Part shown: in pieces, positions 1 through 14,900 of the stretch
How the letters are laid out: every line of letters starts with the position of its first letter
How positions within the stretch are numbered: position 1 is the stretch's first letter
Origin: Timema cristinae
Lineage: Eukaryota; Arthropoda; Insecta; Phasmatodea; Timematidae
DNA length: 64,000 bases
Direction: 5' to 3'
Assembly (NCBI GenBank): GCA_039000515.1
Contig: JBCFYV010011135.1
Location: forward strand, 28,030,991 to 28,094,990
Notes under the pieces: generated by a model
The model's database searches: none
Seen by the model: only the letters and a program-made list of their open reading frames with translations
Told to the model about the DNA's origin: nothing
Position numbers and translations under genes: made by a program

Positions 1-1320
1 AAATTTGAGTACTTGGAATTTTCAATCTTTTTCCCTTGTAAATTCCTAGTTTGATTGATTTTATTCAATTTTAATATATAATTTCATAGCAAATAGTCTC
101 TCTCAATATTTTCTTTTGTCGAGAAGTTGACGATATTGACTATATTATTTTAATAACTATATACACTTTACCCCTCCCGATCCTTATTTTAATTGTATAA
201 TAAGTAATGCTGCTTCCACACCCCTCCACTCCCCTCCACATATTTATATGCCAAATGATACATATATGACAAATAGAGCACACAAAATATTGTCTCAACC
301 ACTAAAGAAAGGTCAAAAGATTAAAGTTTTCCAAATCACAAAATGTTTTGGAACATATTTCGTACGCATTTTCCTAGGATTCCTAATAACTAGAGACATG
401 CAAGTACTCGAAAATCAAAAGTTCACATTTAAACTCGTAATATATATATTTATTTATTTTTATAAAAATCAACACATTTCTGGTAAAATCACTATGATTT
501 CTGTTTAGTAACGGTTTTAAAATTATCAAATACTGAAAAATGTAATATTTATTAGGATAAAATTAAATTCTTTGATAATCTATCGAAAATTTATCCTTCC
601 TTCGAAATTTTTCGAAGCTTCTCACACAATTAGTTAAAAATTCAAATTTGCATTTAGTCACAAAAAATTATCATTTAAAGAAAAATGTTTAGGAATTCAA
701 TACTTGCAATAATAGTAAAGGAATGGTACATTGTTGTTTAGGGTTGTGCAAAATCAATTTTTTTAAATTTGAAGCTAAGTCAAATTGAAGTATGAATATT
801 AAAAAGTTTTAATGATTTAATTGTTGAATCCAGAATTTTACTTTCAAATCCAAGTCAAAGCGAAGGAACATTCGAAGTGAAGTCAAGTTTTCAAATCTTC
901 ACACACCCCCAATAATTGTTACTTCGTAACAAATTAAATACTCGTTTTATTTAACACATTTCCTATCCAGCCTGTAAAAAACGTTTCAACTCGACACTTC
1001 TTCATCATATCAAATACGTTAAAAAATACATTAAACTTTCAACCTAAAAAAAAAAAATCTGTGAATTCACGAAACTCGCATTTCCCTTTGACTACACATA
1101 TAAACAATCGGTTCAATTTGAGCATGAAAAGACTTTTAATAAAAAAAACCTTCACAGAAAAATAATACCCTGTTTAAAAAAATAATCGCATACATTTTAA
1201 CAAATCAAGCAGAATAACCCAACAAATAATAATAAGAAAAAATAGGTAATATATTAAATAATATACAAGTTTATTAATTAACACTGCCTTTAATGTCTTG
1301 TCAGTCTGATTTTAATTAGA
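1..1320. other. AT-rich flank, possible AKAP1 3'UTR and downstream DNA
   Basis: Very AT-rich with poly(A)/poly(T) tracts and short AT repeats. I see no coding exon or recognisable repeat. The 3'UTR must reach part of the way into this stretch. Confidence 0.4.
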
Positions 1321-1336
1321 TGGATATATATATATA

Positions 1337-1342
1337 TTTATT
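1337..1342 (-). terminator. Candidate AKAP1 polyadenylation signal
   Basis: AATAAA on the minus strand about 200 bp past the stop codon. Another AATAAA occurs at 1527-1532, only 10 bp after the stop, and a third at 1270-1275, so the actual site is undecided. Confidence 0.3.
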
Positions 1343-1541
1343 TAAAAAAAGATAGTAAAAGTTGTTTTATAACATCACACTTAAATTATATAAACCATTT
1401 GTAACATAGTCCCTGAATAGTTACTCCTCACGTTTTTACTAAACAGTAACTTTTTGTCCCTCCGTCATGTTCCGAATAATTGAATCCAATACGTGTTTGC
1501 CCTCAAGGTTGAGCGACGAGTCTTTTTTTATTGTGTGCCCT

Positions 1542-1631
1542 CTACGCCTCTGCGGGGACCTCTGTCTCGACTCCCGCTTCCACCCATTGCGCGAGTCCTC
1601 TGTTCACAAGCTCGTAGTTAACAAACACAAC
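1542..1631 (-). CDS. AKAP1: AKAP1 terminal coding exon
   Basis: The exon is only 90 bp, so it is easy to miss. The acceptor ctttatccacag is followed in phase 0 by 29 codons and TAG (1544-1542). It encodes [18 protein letters not shown] and a short acidic tail. Vertebrate AKAP1 ends with a closely similar VNR/ERGLAQWVD motif, so this closes the gene. The intron before it is 2306 bp. Confidence 0.93.
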   Translation of the reverse strand, partial: VVFVNYELVNRGLAQWVEAGVETEVPAEA

Positions 1632-4600
1632 CTGTGGATAAAGAAGAAAATCAAGGGTTAAAAGCATTCCTTGACTTTGAAGGAGGAATGGAGGGAAAGG
1701 TTTAATCTTAAATAAATCTTGAATCTTAATGTCACTTTTTTTTTTTACTCTTAAATCTAAATTTGATTATTTTTTTTGCACCGCATCTCATTTTTAGTTC
1801 AAGTTCCATGATAACTAGTTAGATAGGAATGAGGAAGGAAGCATTTTAGAGGTAATCTACAGTAGCACCATGGCTTCTTTGGTGCTGACTGACAGCTTTC
1901 AAAAGTAATTAGACCAAATTATGTATCCCTCCGCAGAACTATATGATCTGCAAAAGCATGTATGTTTAGCAGCTGTCACTTCAGACAGTCAAAATATAAT
2001 TTTTATACAAGAAACATGTTTGACTGTTATTTATTTTTTATTTATTGTAGATCTTGATATATTTATGTTAGGTCTAGTATTGTTTATTAATTTTTTCCAC
2101 AATATTAGAATTAAAAAAAAAATTAGCATTTAATCCTATATTAGTTTTTATTATTATAAATTAATAATTTTATTTGTTATTTTACAAATTATTATTAATA
2201 TCATTATAAATGTGAAAAATTTGATTGTGTAGTATTATATGTAGAAAAAAACGCCCCACTGTCATATTCCTTTTAAACACTATTACAACATTTTAGGTAG
2301 TGTTTAGCCTAATTATATATGGGCTCAGGTGACTTAAACAGATTGTTAGTTGGGGAGAGGTGGCCATTATTTACAGCAGATGGAATTTTAAAAGAATGTG
2401 CCGGCAGACCAAAGAAGGGTTAAAATTGCCGGTAGCAGAGTTTTTTTTTTCTTTGTAAGCAGTCAAGTGCTGGGGTGAGGCTCGATACTCTAAATAAAGG
2501 ACGGCTAATTTGCGGACGTATTTTGTGGAACGAGTCACCTTGCTGTAATTCTTTACTAACACAGTAGAAAATAAGGTGTTTTTAGAAAGCTTGTAGGCAG
2601 TAACAGGGATTGCAAGGTTAATAACCTGCTAGCCAGGTATTAAGGAATTCTGTGAGAGTCACTGTTGGTACAACAATAGCTTCCTGAAAGCTGTTAAGGG
2701 GGTTGGTTTTCTTCCCTTGTATGGGACAGCTGATGGTCTGATGAACAGTAGGATACTTCGTCTATGTTGGGTCACGAGGGCCAATGGAAATGTTTTCCTA
2801 ATATTTAATCAGTTGAGTCGATTAAGAGACTTGTTACTCTCATCTCACCGGGGCTTATGCCAAGGACACTCCCGGGTCCACCCTTTGGAGTAAAGTTTTG
2901 TGAATCTTTGATCAACACCTTCCGCTAAACACTTGGGTATTCGCGACGGTCGAGTTATTAGACTATAAAAACAGATGTGATAATCAATAGTAATTATATT
3001 ACATCACGGCTAAAGCGATTGAAATCAGTTGACGGCCAATCTCACACTATCCAAGGCACGCGACGCGTATCAAGTGAATTACTAGAAGTCAATCAATATA
3101 ATAAATAGTAATTTAAATATATGATTTCATAAATTAATTTAACATAATAGCTAAAGAATTGGTGTAAGTGAATAATAAATAAGAATTTAAATAAATGAAG
3201 TTTTATTATTTTAACCATCAACGCCACCACTATATGATCAGTGGACAAATAAACATTCATTCCGTGTCGACCTCATTTCATTTGCGAAACCACTACGGTC
3301 ATATACAGGCTGGCCACGAGAGTGTGTTAGCTAATGTCCGTTTATGGGCGTAGCAGCCTGGGCTGCTTGGAACAAGTTAAAACATTCATCCATGAATCAA
3401 AATTGTATTATATAATATCAGTTAAAAATAAAACTATAATAAAAAGCAGGCTGTGGGTTTTGTTCTACAAGAAAAATAAATTGATCACGTGGCTATTAAT
3501 ATAACATATAGCCAGTAACAGGAAAAAACCTTTTTAATTACATTTAAATAAAGTTATGGAACAAACATATATGAAAACATTCTGAAAGCACTGTATATTA
3601 GGGGTGTGCAGAGCTTTTATATTATTTAGCACCGCATCTTACTACTCGTTCAGGTTATACGCTTTAAGTACTAATTACGCTAACGGATTTAGGAATTGGG
3701 AAGGTTGAATTAGAGGAAGTGAACCCGCATTTGCGTGGAGGGAGAGTGGTAAGCCATTTAGGAAAAAAACCCCTCCCAGTTCACCCGATCGAGATTCGAA
3801 CCTCGATCTCCCCGTCCTCGGCAGTCGAGCTCAACACGACAAGCGCATTAGCCAACTACGCCATCGAGGCGGGTCAGAGCTTTTATAAAACTTTGGCATG
3901 GCTGCGAAACAAATGTCACAAATAATAGTAAATCTACCTGTGTCCCCTGGATAGAGTAGAGGTAGACGACAGGTACCCCATCGTCCGAGTAGCCGCACAA
4001 TTGGGCCTGTAGCATCTGGCCGTGGGTGAGTTCCTCCATGGCAATAAGCGACTCTTTGCTCCATTCTGCTTCCACACCTAGGCACACATGACACATTATT
4101 AGAGGTCAAAACACGCCTTAGTGACCGCATGGTCTAAGGCCACTACTATCACAGGGAGACTGAGGTTTGAATCTTGGTCGGATGTTACCAGGCGTTGGTT
4201 TTTTTTCCTAAATGATTTTCCGCTTTCCTTCTGTGCAAAGACTGCTACACTTCATTTAAATATAGCCTTCCTAATCCTTAAAACCATAAGCACAGTATGT
4301 AAGTGTATAAACCCAACAGGTAGTAAGAAGCGATGTTAAGAAAAAATATAATAGGGGTCAAGGGGTAAACAAATTTAGAAGTTTTTAGCAACGAATTACA
4401 CAAATTGGTTCGGGGTGTATGCATATGTACCAATTACACTAATGTGCTGGTGATGAGGAAGGTTAAATTTTAAAGGAAGTGTACCTACATTTGCGTGGAA
4501 AGTGTAGAACCATTTAGGAAAAACGACCTTCAGTATACAAGACTAGACTTCAAATCCTCATCTCCGGTTCATCAGTGGTGTGGCCTACTGCAAGAGTTGT

Positions 4601-7600
4601 CACCTTGGTACTTGCGTGTGTTGTACATTAACATTTATTACACTAATACATTGAGGTGTTAGAATTTTAGAGGAAATGTAGCTGCATTTTCAAGGAAAAA
4701 CATCCTTAGTACATCCAACCGCGATTCAAAACCTAATCTCACCGTCAACAAGCAAACCAGTCTAACATGAGTGTGTGGCATTGGACCGTGTGACCACCGA
4801 TGAGAGCCGTGTTTGTTTCAAAACTAGTGCGACGGACGAGCAAAACAACCGCACTCACCTCCGACTGGGCTCACGTTCGCCAGATAGCACTCGGTGGCCT
4901 GGAACGGCAACATCATGAAATCCGAACGTATCTGCCGCAAGGCAGAGTTTTCCACCGTCTGGTAGCCGCCATAGTCGACAAACTTGACGTCACAGGTGTC
5001 GTTTTCCTCGTCAACCGACACAACCATGGCTCGGTACCAGCCGCCCATTGTCGGCGCCACGCAGATCACGGAAACTAGGCACAGAAACACAAGCATGTGT
5101 AAAGTCACACAGCAACAACAGTTTTTAAATACAGAAAGTCTAAATTAGAGATCGGTTGAATCCTCCGCCCTTTTTTTTTTTTTAGCACAGTGTCTTACTA
5201 CTTGTTCAGGTTGTACGCTTATGTACTAATTACATTAATGAGTAGGGATTAGGAAGGCTTGATTTTGAGGAAGTGCACCCTCATTTGCGTGGAAAACCAT
5301 TCTAGAAAAACCACCCTCGATGCACCCGCCCAGGATCGAACCCTGATCTCCCTGTCTTTGGCAGTCTAGTCCAACAAGAAATTAGCATGTTAGACCAAGC
5401 GGGTCAATATTCATATGGGAAAAATCCCTAAGTAAATTAATTATAAGTAATAAAACGAATGTCTAATGTCTTGAAGCTGTATAACAGGACATTGTAGAAA
5501 CACTGTACAATAATGTAAAGTAATTGATTGTGAAGTAAGCCAACCTGAAAGGATAGTTAGGTTAGGATTAGATAGTAAAACACACTTCTCTCTTCATTTC
5601 TTCTAACACTTAACATTTCACATTTCTTCACACTTCCACGTTTTAATTTTCCGGAACTATTCGTTTCTCATATAAAGAGACGTTTAGAAAACACATAATA
5701 TGTACAGTGTTTCTACAGTAGCCCCATGGCTTCTTTGGTGCTGAGTGATAGCTCACAGCTTTGAAAAGTTACCAGACCAAATTATGTATCCCTACGCCGA
5801 ACCAAATGATCTACAAAAACATGTGTTTAGCAGCTGTCATTTCTGACAGTCAGCACCAGAGAAGCCATGGGGCAACTGTATATTATCTCATTATTATAAG
5901 TAAATAATAACATGACTTCATCAGAGTAAAACAATTATTTTGCGACTAGTGGCTCACCGTTGACCGGGCTTGGTAGGGGAGGAACCGTGGGCTCGCTGTA
6001 GCAGATGTTCATACAGGCGTTGAGACTGTTCAGGGCGGGGAACGTGGGATGTAACGGCTGCTGCAAGAAGAAGTGAGTAGTCGACACCAGACTAGACAGG
6101 TACACGTCGTTGCTAACCCCCTCCAACAGCTGTAACTGACCACAAACATACATCATGACGTCTTCAGGGGGTGTACAAAAACAACACACTGTGACGTGCA
6201 CTGGTGGTCATGCAGTCAAGGGAGAGATGTATGCTAGAACGAGTATGAGAGACACATAAGGTGGAGTAAAGTCATTTCTATTTAAGGTATTTAACACACA
6301 CCTTTTGAACCAACTTATAATCTAACTTGAGACTAGGACAGGCACAACATCCAGTCCCCAGGCTGTTAATTCATCACTGTGAAAGAGAAAACCCACATTT
6401 CACCAATGATAACATTTTCGGCCATGCCAAGAATCAAACCCGGGACCCTTAGCTCAGTAGACATACACGCTACCGACTGAGCTAGGGTGTCGTTATAGGA
6501 GTAGAGTCAAAGGTATAGTAGATTTTTTTAGCACCGCTTCTTACTACCCGTTCAAGCTATATATTTATGTACTAATTACGCTGATGGTTTTAGGGATTAG
6601 GAAGGTTATATTTAGAGGAAGTGTACCCGCAATTACGTGGAGGAAGAACCACCCTCAGTAGAGCTGACCGAGATTCGAACCTTAATTTCTTCTTTAGCAG
6701 TCTAGTCTACTGCAAGAATAGCGCATTAGACCATGCGGTCACCAAAGCGCGTGAGTGTGTGTGTGTGTGTGTGGTCGATTTCCAATCTACTTTGCAACAC
6801 GCTCTATACTCATTTCCACCTTCCGTTTCTCGACCTTTTTCTTGCCATGCGCGATTGAGCGAGTCATTGGTGCGAGAAGAGCATGCTGATTTATTTGTTG
6901 CGATTTCTTTTTGAAAGAAATAATGTCATAACGTTAAGTGGAGCCTTAGCGCAGTGCTGTGCACACTAGTACTGGCCAACTCAGCTTAGTTCTTGCATAC
7001 TTGTCCTTGGGCATAATTTTCACAATGGGTTTTAAAATATCGGTATTCAACAAGTTTGACTGTTCATCGGCTGAAATTAGAAATCAAAACCGGTCGAGTG
7101 TATGAAAACCGGAAGTAACACTGTTCAATAATGTAATGTGATTAGTAAAAGGAAGGGAACTTAAGTTCTTGATACAAAACAAATATACCTATATCTTCAT
7201 TTCTTCGCACTTGCATCTTATCGGCACAATTACAGCTACACATTATTATAAATATTTAGAAATAGTCCTTTTTTTAACGTTCAGAAGTGCGATGCGTCAA
7301 AATATCAAAAAGTGGAAACCCATGACTCTTTTCACTACAACTTCAACACTACGATTACCTTTGAACCTCCAAAACATTTTGAAATAACCTAATAAATATG
7401 AAATATGTTATCATATAATAATTTTTAGGACTGCCACTGCAGCTACAGAGAAGAGAAATGCCCTTGAAGTGCTGTACAGGGAGTACTTCATACCTAGTGT
7501 TACAAAACCAGCAGAAACATGGACAGTGAATGTAAGAGAGAATAGGAGAGAATGTTAGCGGTCATGAGGAGAAACAGGATTAGGAATGAGAAGGGAAAGA

Positions 7601-8841
7601 GTAGGAGTACAGGGAGTACATGAGATAGTAGAGGAAGCAAGGATGAGATGGTTTGAGCATGTAATGAGGATGTTGGAGTAAATGAGATAGTAGAGGAAGA
7701 AAGGCTGAGATGGTATGGACATGTAATGAGGATGTTGGAGTACATGAGATAGTAGAGGAAGCCAGACTGAGGTGGTATGGACATATAATGAGGATGGAAA
7801 AAAACTGCAAGGGAGGCCAAGAAAAAAAAGATGGGAGGAGCAAGCAACAGAAAGTGAGAGGAGAAGAAAGAAATCGATTGAAGGATGAAGATTGAAGGAT
7901 AGAGGAAGATGGAATTATTTAACTAAAGTGACCCGGCCACAGGCTGGAAACAGTTGATGATGATAACTGCCTCAATTTTTTTAACGTCGACCAATGATTA
8001 AATGACATTTATAACATAAGCAGAGATAGATTTAGATATGTAAGCGTAAAAAGAGGCGAGATTTTTCTCTCTTCAAAACTTTCTCACCTTCTAAATACAT
8101 TAGTGGATAATTTAAAAATCAAGAGTTGTGTTATTAGAAGAATACAAAAAAACATCATTATGACTTTGACCTTTATATACCCTTATCAAGTATATCTATT
8201 TTTTTCTAAACATCCTAGGGTGCTAACTAAAGAACTAGAAAGATATTGCGTGTTCACCTGTAGGAATTCTGGAAGTATCGGGATGATTGGTCCCGTCGGC
8301 ATGAAGCACACCTGCTCCAAGGTTATGTTGGGGTACTTCTTTAATGGGAACTTCTGGCGGATCATTTCCAGGGCCCCTTCAATGTCCATCTGCAAGCCTA
8401 GATACAAACATAGGCAAATATATATATATATATATATATAATTAGTTACAGCACAACTTTCCCATGCACATTCAATAATCCACAAGTTGACAGAATAGGA
8501 TTGTAATAGACTTCACCGAGTTATTACACAAAGGAAGGGTGAGCATAGTTACTGTGTCTATGAAACTCCAGCACAAATTTAAAATTGGTTTTCTCGGTTA
8601 CACTGGAAAGGTATATATAAAACATATAAAAGGGAACCAACACAATAGTTCACACTTTACATTGCTGCCACTGGACAAAGAGGTAATGGGTGACTCCCAA
8701 AGAAAATCAATTGTTAGCACCCAATCCCCCGACCTAAGGTTTCATTCTATCGGGAGGTAGTGTGGGGGAAAAAAAAACAAAAAAAAAACTCTTTATTCAG
8801 TGGCAGCAGGTTAAAGTGTGAACCGATTTGTTTTTTTCATT

Positions 8842-8916
<75 letters not shown>

Positions 8917-11900
8917 TTTAGCACCGCGTCTTACTACCCGTTCGGGTTATACGCTTTTACTAACTATGCTAATGGATTAGGAATTGGGAAGGTTGAATTA
9001 GAGGAATTGAACCAGCATTTGCGTGGAGGGAGAGTGGAAAACTATTAAGGAAAAACCACCCCCAGTTCACCCGACCGAGATTCGAACCTCGATCTCCCCG
9101 TCCTCAGCAGTCGAGCTCAACACGACTAGCACGTTAGCCAACTACGCCACAGAGGCAGGTTTTTTCACTGTAAAAGCCATATTGTGTTTGTTCCTTTTTT
9201 ATGTTTCTAACCACCTCTTCTATACCTGCTTACAAATATAAAAAAATACCTCAAAAAGCGAAAAGAGGTTTTCCTTAAAGTAGCTTTTCTAGCCGTCAGA
9301 TAAGGTTCTTCCTATGAAAATTGGACCGCGTTTAGTGTTAATTAGTATCCTTCAGAAGGTAATCAATTAAGTACCTTCAACAGCGCATATCTTGAACTTG
9401 GTGGTGTCCGGGTGTCTCTTAATGAGGATGCTGGCGTTGGTCTTCTCCTTGATCTGGTGGACGAAGGTCCCATGCCGGCCTATGAGGCGCCCCACCAGGA
9501 ACTGGGGGAGCACAAACTCGTACACTGAAGGGATGGGAAGGTCCCCGGCGACGGAGCTCCCGCTGGCTGGGGTACGCGAAGGAGGGGTGGCCACGTCGCT
9601 GCAACCCTTACCGCTGTCGCTCGACCCCTTCAAACAAAGATACACAGTTCAGGGCATGCATACAGACCCCTTAAAAATATTAGGGTTTGTCGGAGGAAAT
9701 ATTTATTTTATTAAGGCCTATTTATGGTAGTTAACGTGGATTTTCTTAGCCGATTGATTACATTAGCACAAACGACTTATAAATTAACTTAAATCTAAAA
9801 CAGGTTGTCCAGCCAAACTATATTTTTAAATTCCCTGACTTTTCCAGACCACTATACATCGATATTAAAAATATTATTAAAATTATTTAAGATTAGATTG
9901 ATATAATAGTTTTTGTTTCTAGATACATACACATTCTGAAATTGTGTTACTCGATAAAGGGACTAAAACAATTTCTACCTCCGGGGAAATGGACTATTTT
10001 AAGTTAAAAATAGACTTAAAATAGTTGTGGGACAAAGTCATTCTTAGTTCCTTCTACTTAAAATGTAGGCCTAATCAAATTTTGTGCATGCGAATAGCCA
10101 TGACTCAACTTTGGCTAAAGACACAAAACTCACTTGTTGACCTTGAGAAGTGATATTAGTCTGCTCAACAGGGACAATGGTGAGAAAGTGATTCCAGGTA
10201 GGTATTAACTGGGAGAAGTGTTATGTTGACTATTGTGAATCAAATTATGAGGCTTTTTATAGACAAAATGTAAAAATTTCCAAAAATTTAATAAAAATCC
10301 CTGACTTTTCCCTGTTTTCCAGGTTGCTGGACACCCTGACCCAACACAACATCCAGTCCCCAGTCGTTTATTCCTCACTGTGAAAGAGTAAACCCACATT
10401 TCACCAATTATACATTTTTCAGCCACGCCAGGACTCGAGCCAGAGACCCTTTGCTCAATAGGCAGAAATGCAACCGAATGAGCTAAAGTTTCGGACTTCT
10501 GTTGAAATAGGCTTCAAATTATTACAAAATAATTTATTCAGAGCTTACTGAGCAAATTTGAGTGGACAATATTGTAATAGCTAACAAAATCACCATCCAA
10601 AAAAACAAAACAAAAAAATGTTATAAAAATTTTCAAAATTGTCAAGATGGCCGTATTCCTGTTTACTTCCGTAACAAAATGATGGTTTAAGTTTGTAATA
10701 TTAAAGTTTTCATTAAAAAAAAAACTCCATGGTGTCAGCTCAAAAACGAGTTATACCGAACGGTTCCCTAACAAATAAAAAACAAAAAAACACTGTTCAG
10801 TTTACTTTTTTTTTTCTGTTGCACCTGTTTTAACTGGGTTTAAATAATTGAAAAGATTCAAATAATGTAGACAAAGTATTTTTCTCTCTCCTCTCTAAAA
10901 CCAAGAGTTACCGAAGAGAAAATAGCCTCATATTTCTAAAAAAACTATTTGGTTTTAACTTGCAATTACTAACTATATTTTAAAAATTCCTCAACTTTTC
11001 CTGTGCCAATTTCCAACTTTTCCAGTTGCTATAATTAAAAACATGATTTTAATAAGATTGCAATTTAAATGTAATAATATTTTTCGACACAAACATTTTG
11101 AAATTCTGGCGTTCCATGAAGCGGTTAAAGGATTTCACCCTTAAGTCAATGGCATATTGTGTAGTACGAAGTAAGTTAAATTATCACATATTGGAATATT
11201 AAAAGACCACCTAACATTGACACAGGTTAATATTGTTGTGATACACATCCTATTTTTGTTTATTCTTCCTATGATTTAACTAGATTCTCACACATGTGCA
11301 TAACCATACCTCAATTTTGACCATAGAGGGGTGGAAAAGGGTGACCTGAAAATCGCACACTAGCCTCGAGAATTAAAATAGATTCGCAGTGTGTATAAAC
11401 TGGAAGAAAAGTGTTATTTTGACCACTGTAAATGGAAGTTGTATATTTTTTTTTTTATAAAGCATGAATTTGATAGAATTCCTTAACTGTTCACCCTTTT
11501 TCAAGATTGCTGGACACCCTGAATTATTAGTAGTGCAAATCATTAATAATTATCATATATTTATTGATTTATGTCAAATGTTGAAGGTAACACTTAGTAT
11601 TAAACAAAAAAATTGTATTTGCTAGAGTAAATAATTTTCCTCCGCACACATTAACCCACAACTAAATCTTACTTAACTAAAGCAAATGAGATGTTTGTCG
11701 ATTATAATTGAACTATAAACCCCTTTATCTTTATTAGTTACAGAGACGTTAGTTACCATTGTTTTTATGTGATTATTTATTTGACTAGTGTACAAACATG
11801 GAAATGAGTTAAGAGTACATAGTTTCATCCCACTATCAAATATTAGTTTTCTTCAGAATAATTGCAACAAAGTTTAAGGTGCAACTTATCTAGGATCGTA

Positions 11901-14900
11901 ATTTTATGAAAGATAATCAGCTTTTATTTATTTGAGGTATTTAACGCACACTCTCTGAACAGATGGATTATATCAGCACGGCAAAATTTCTTATGAGCGA
12001 GAACGAAAGGCTCTAGAAATTTTGCTGTGAAAGATTTTCCCACAGCTTCCCTTGTTCTTTTACACGCCACAATCGTCATTCGTCATGAGACCGACGGCTT
12101 TACTTCCCCTTGGAAGGAAGCTGTGCTAAGGATTTTCAACACTCAAGAAAAATCTTTTGAACTCGGCTGGGTTTGAACCAACAAACGTTGGGTCCTGGGG
12201 CGTGAACTTGATCCCAAGACCAGAGAGGTCGACTATTTATCTATTACGAAAGAAAAATATAGCATTACCAGAATTACCACAGCATTTTTTAAAACACATT
12301 TACATGTTTATTGAAGTTAAGTGAGCTACCTATGTAGCCGAGATTGTGCGCTTATGTTAAATATTGATAAAGCTTTAATGATACACGAGTTTGATGTTTA
12401 CTGGAGGAATGAGCACAAACTATTTTCTAGACATATAGGCTTGTAAAAATAATTTTAAGGTTGACATTACTCACCCTCGAAATTTCAAAAAATTCTGGTT
12501 TGGTTGATCATTAAGAGCGAGATGTCCGGGAAATAAAAAAAACTGTTATTAGAGCATAGAATGGATCTTTGTGAATAGAATAATGTCATTTAACAGGGTG
12601 GGTCGCAACACAATGTACTGTCATTTGTATTTTCCTCCTTCCCTGTTTGTTCTCCTACTGCCGAACAGTTTCACACAGGAACGTTTATAAACCCACTTGG
12701 TTTCTGGCATTTAGAAATTTCTACTTGTCTTTTTCTAGCTACTCAAAATGTAGGTACAACTTCTTTTTAATGTTTTTTTTTTCACTCTCACAAAAAATCT
12801 TCTTTACTTTTTTTAATACGCTTACAATTTCAATGTTATCAGTAAATTCCAAATTTTTTCCCCACCTAATTCCAAATGTGAAAGTTAAATTTTTCAACCA
12901 AAAAGATTGAGAGATGATTATTTTGTGCTTTTTTTAAATAACAAAGTATACAATACAAGAATTAAACCAAAATTAATTCCCATGCTCAACTTGTGATGTT
13001 TGCAGGTTCAAATCTTAATTGGTTCTATCCATCTATCTCAAACAAACACAAACTCTGAGGCACGATTAATCTAAATTTTTAATAACTCATTAATACCGGC
13101 TTTGGTGGCCGCATAGTCTAAGGGGTCACTCTCGCAATAAACTGGATGGTCGAAGATGGGTGGTTCGGAATTTGAATCCCAGACAGGTGGTTCTCACTAA
13201 ATAGTTTTCCACTCTCACGGGTGAAATTCCTCTCAATTCAACCTTTCTCATCCCACCTTATTTAAACATACCATTTTAGCTCGTAATTAAAAGAATGTGA
13301 CTACAGCACAACCACGTGGAGCTGGAGAGCTAAGAAAAGGTTGGTAATAGATAATCTTTCCGAGAGGATTGAACCGCGAATATAATAAATATTAAACAGC
13401 TAAAATGTGTTTCATAATATTATTTTCGTTTAAGGACAAATTTGGCAGCTGCAACTTGCGAATTTAAATATTTAAAACCTAACCCAACTTACTATGATTT
13501 CTTTATTTCAAAAAGTTGTGTTTTTTATATTTTAAAAAGAATCCTTACAAATTTCCCAAATATTTTCTTAACCTAAATCATTATTGTTGGCGAATTTATG
13601 AGCCACTTGTGGGGATGTAGAGTTAGAAATAAATACATCAAATCACAGTAGTAATATTTATGGATAGAACCCTCAAATCTTTAAGGATATTAAGATTCAA
13701 CTTGAGAAAATATCGAGATCCAAAATTTGAATTTAAATCTGTATTTGAGCCTTGATACTGGTGATAGGTGCTTCACTCCCAACATAATAATTATAAGAAA
13801 AGATTAAAAACCCGAGCCCAGACCAGTAATTTAACAATTAACTCAATGTATGAATGTTATACTTATAACGAATGCATTTGAGAAAATAGACACATTTTTC
13901 ATATATTTTAAAATTATTTATTCTCTTATTATTGTTGATTAAAATTTATTTCTAAGATTTGAAATCGAATGACAAATAATGATTTGGATTTAAAGTATCT
14001 CTACATGGTGTCTACTAAACTTGACCAATGAAATCCCCGACCTTTTCCCTGATTTCCCCTGATCATTTCCTAAAATTCCCAACTAAAAAAGTATGTCACA
14101 TCCTTCTAACTCGCCCCCCTTCCCCCCGTTTTTCTATTATTTTTTAATAATAATAATAATAATAATAAGTTTAAAATTTGAATTTAAAATTGTTCACTAG
14201 GAATTAAAAATATATTATACAGCTACAAACAAAAAATGACAAGTTACCGATTATTGTATATCATATTTTGAGTAAAATATCATTTTCCCGGATTTTTTTA
14301 TTGTGATTTACCAAATTCCCTACTTATTCCCGTTTTTTCTTGATCACTTCAAATTCCCGGCTAATTCCCATTTTCCCTGGTGGTTAGACATCCTGCCTCT
14401 AGTAATATTATTTCATCGTCGCAGAAGAGTACTTTCTAAACCTCTCTAGAATATTACCTCACTGTGAACATCCGAAAAGTTGCTGATGGCCGGGCTGCCC
14501 AGCATCACATCCGCAGGGCTATGATTGGCCGAGTCCCTCTCGCCCCTGGCCTGCTCTGCGCTTGACGACGCCTGCTGCTCACCGCCATCATCACCGCTCA
14601 ACTGAAGCGCCGACAGCTTATGCTCCAGCGCTGCGGCCTCGTCCGGGGTCTTCCTCTCCATCGCGAGGTCCACGCTAGACTTTCGCGCCATCACCGTGGC
14701 TTCCGAACAACTGTCTGCACTGCTCGCACTGTCCTCGTCCTCTTCCACAGGGACCGCACCGCTTACTGTTCCTCTCCTGTCGCTACTCTCTAACACATCA
14801 CTTCCCGCACCCGGGCTTGAAGGGCCGAACACACCGGTGTGACCTTCCCCGAGGAACAAACCGCAAGCGAAGAGACTGTTCTCTCTTTCACTTCGGGAGA

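Larger units (their letters stand above)
9628..14457 (-). other. AKAP1 intron of 4830 bp
   Basis: Mostly AT-rich. It contains family D remnant (about 10325-10490), family E repeat (11925-12235), a family B remnant (13100-13262), a short (TAA)n at 14148-14168 and repeated CCTGACTTTTCC-like fragments. No exon was recognised. Confidence 0.6.

Noticed and set aside
3780..3875. Functional tRNA genes at the many GGTTCGAATC sites
   Set aside because: Each lies in a SINE head with imperfect stems and is followed by SINE body, not by a pol III terminator at tRNA length.
3831..3930. Reading exon 6 through into the downstream SINE
   Set aside because: Those residues are intron and SINE; the donor at 3938 and exon 7 give the family's conserved tail.
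8818..9048. Polyisoleucine-containing 76-residue protein
   Set aside because: Translation of (TAA)n and SINE tail.
14446..14457. Extending AKAP1 exon 1 to the in-frame stop VIF*
   Set aside because: GAG|GTAATA is a good donor and phase 0 joins precisely to the exon carrying the KH domain.
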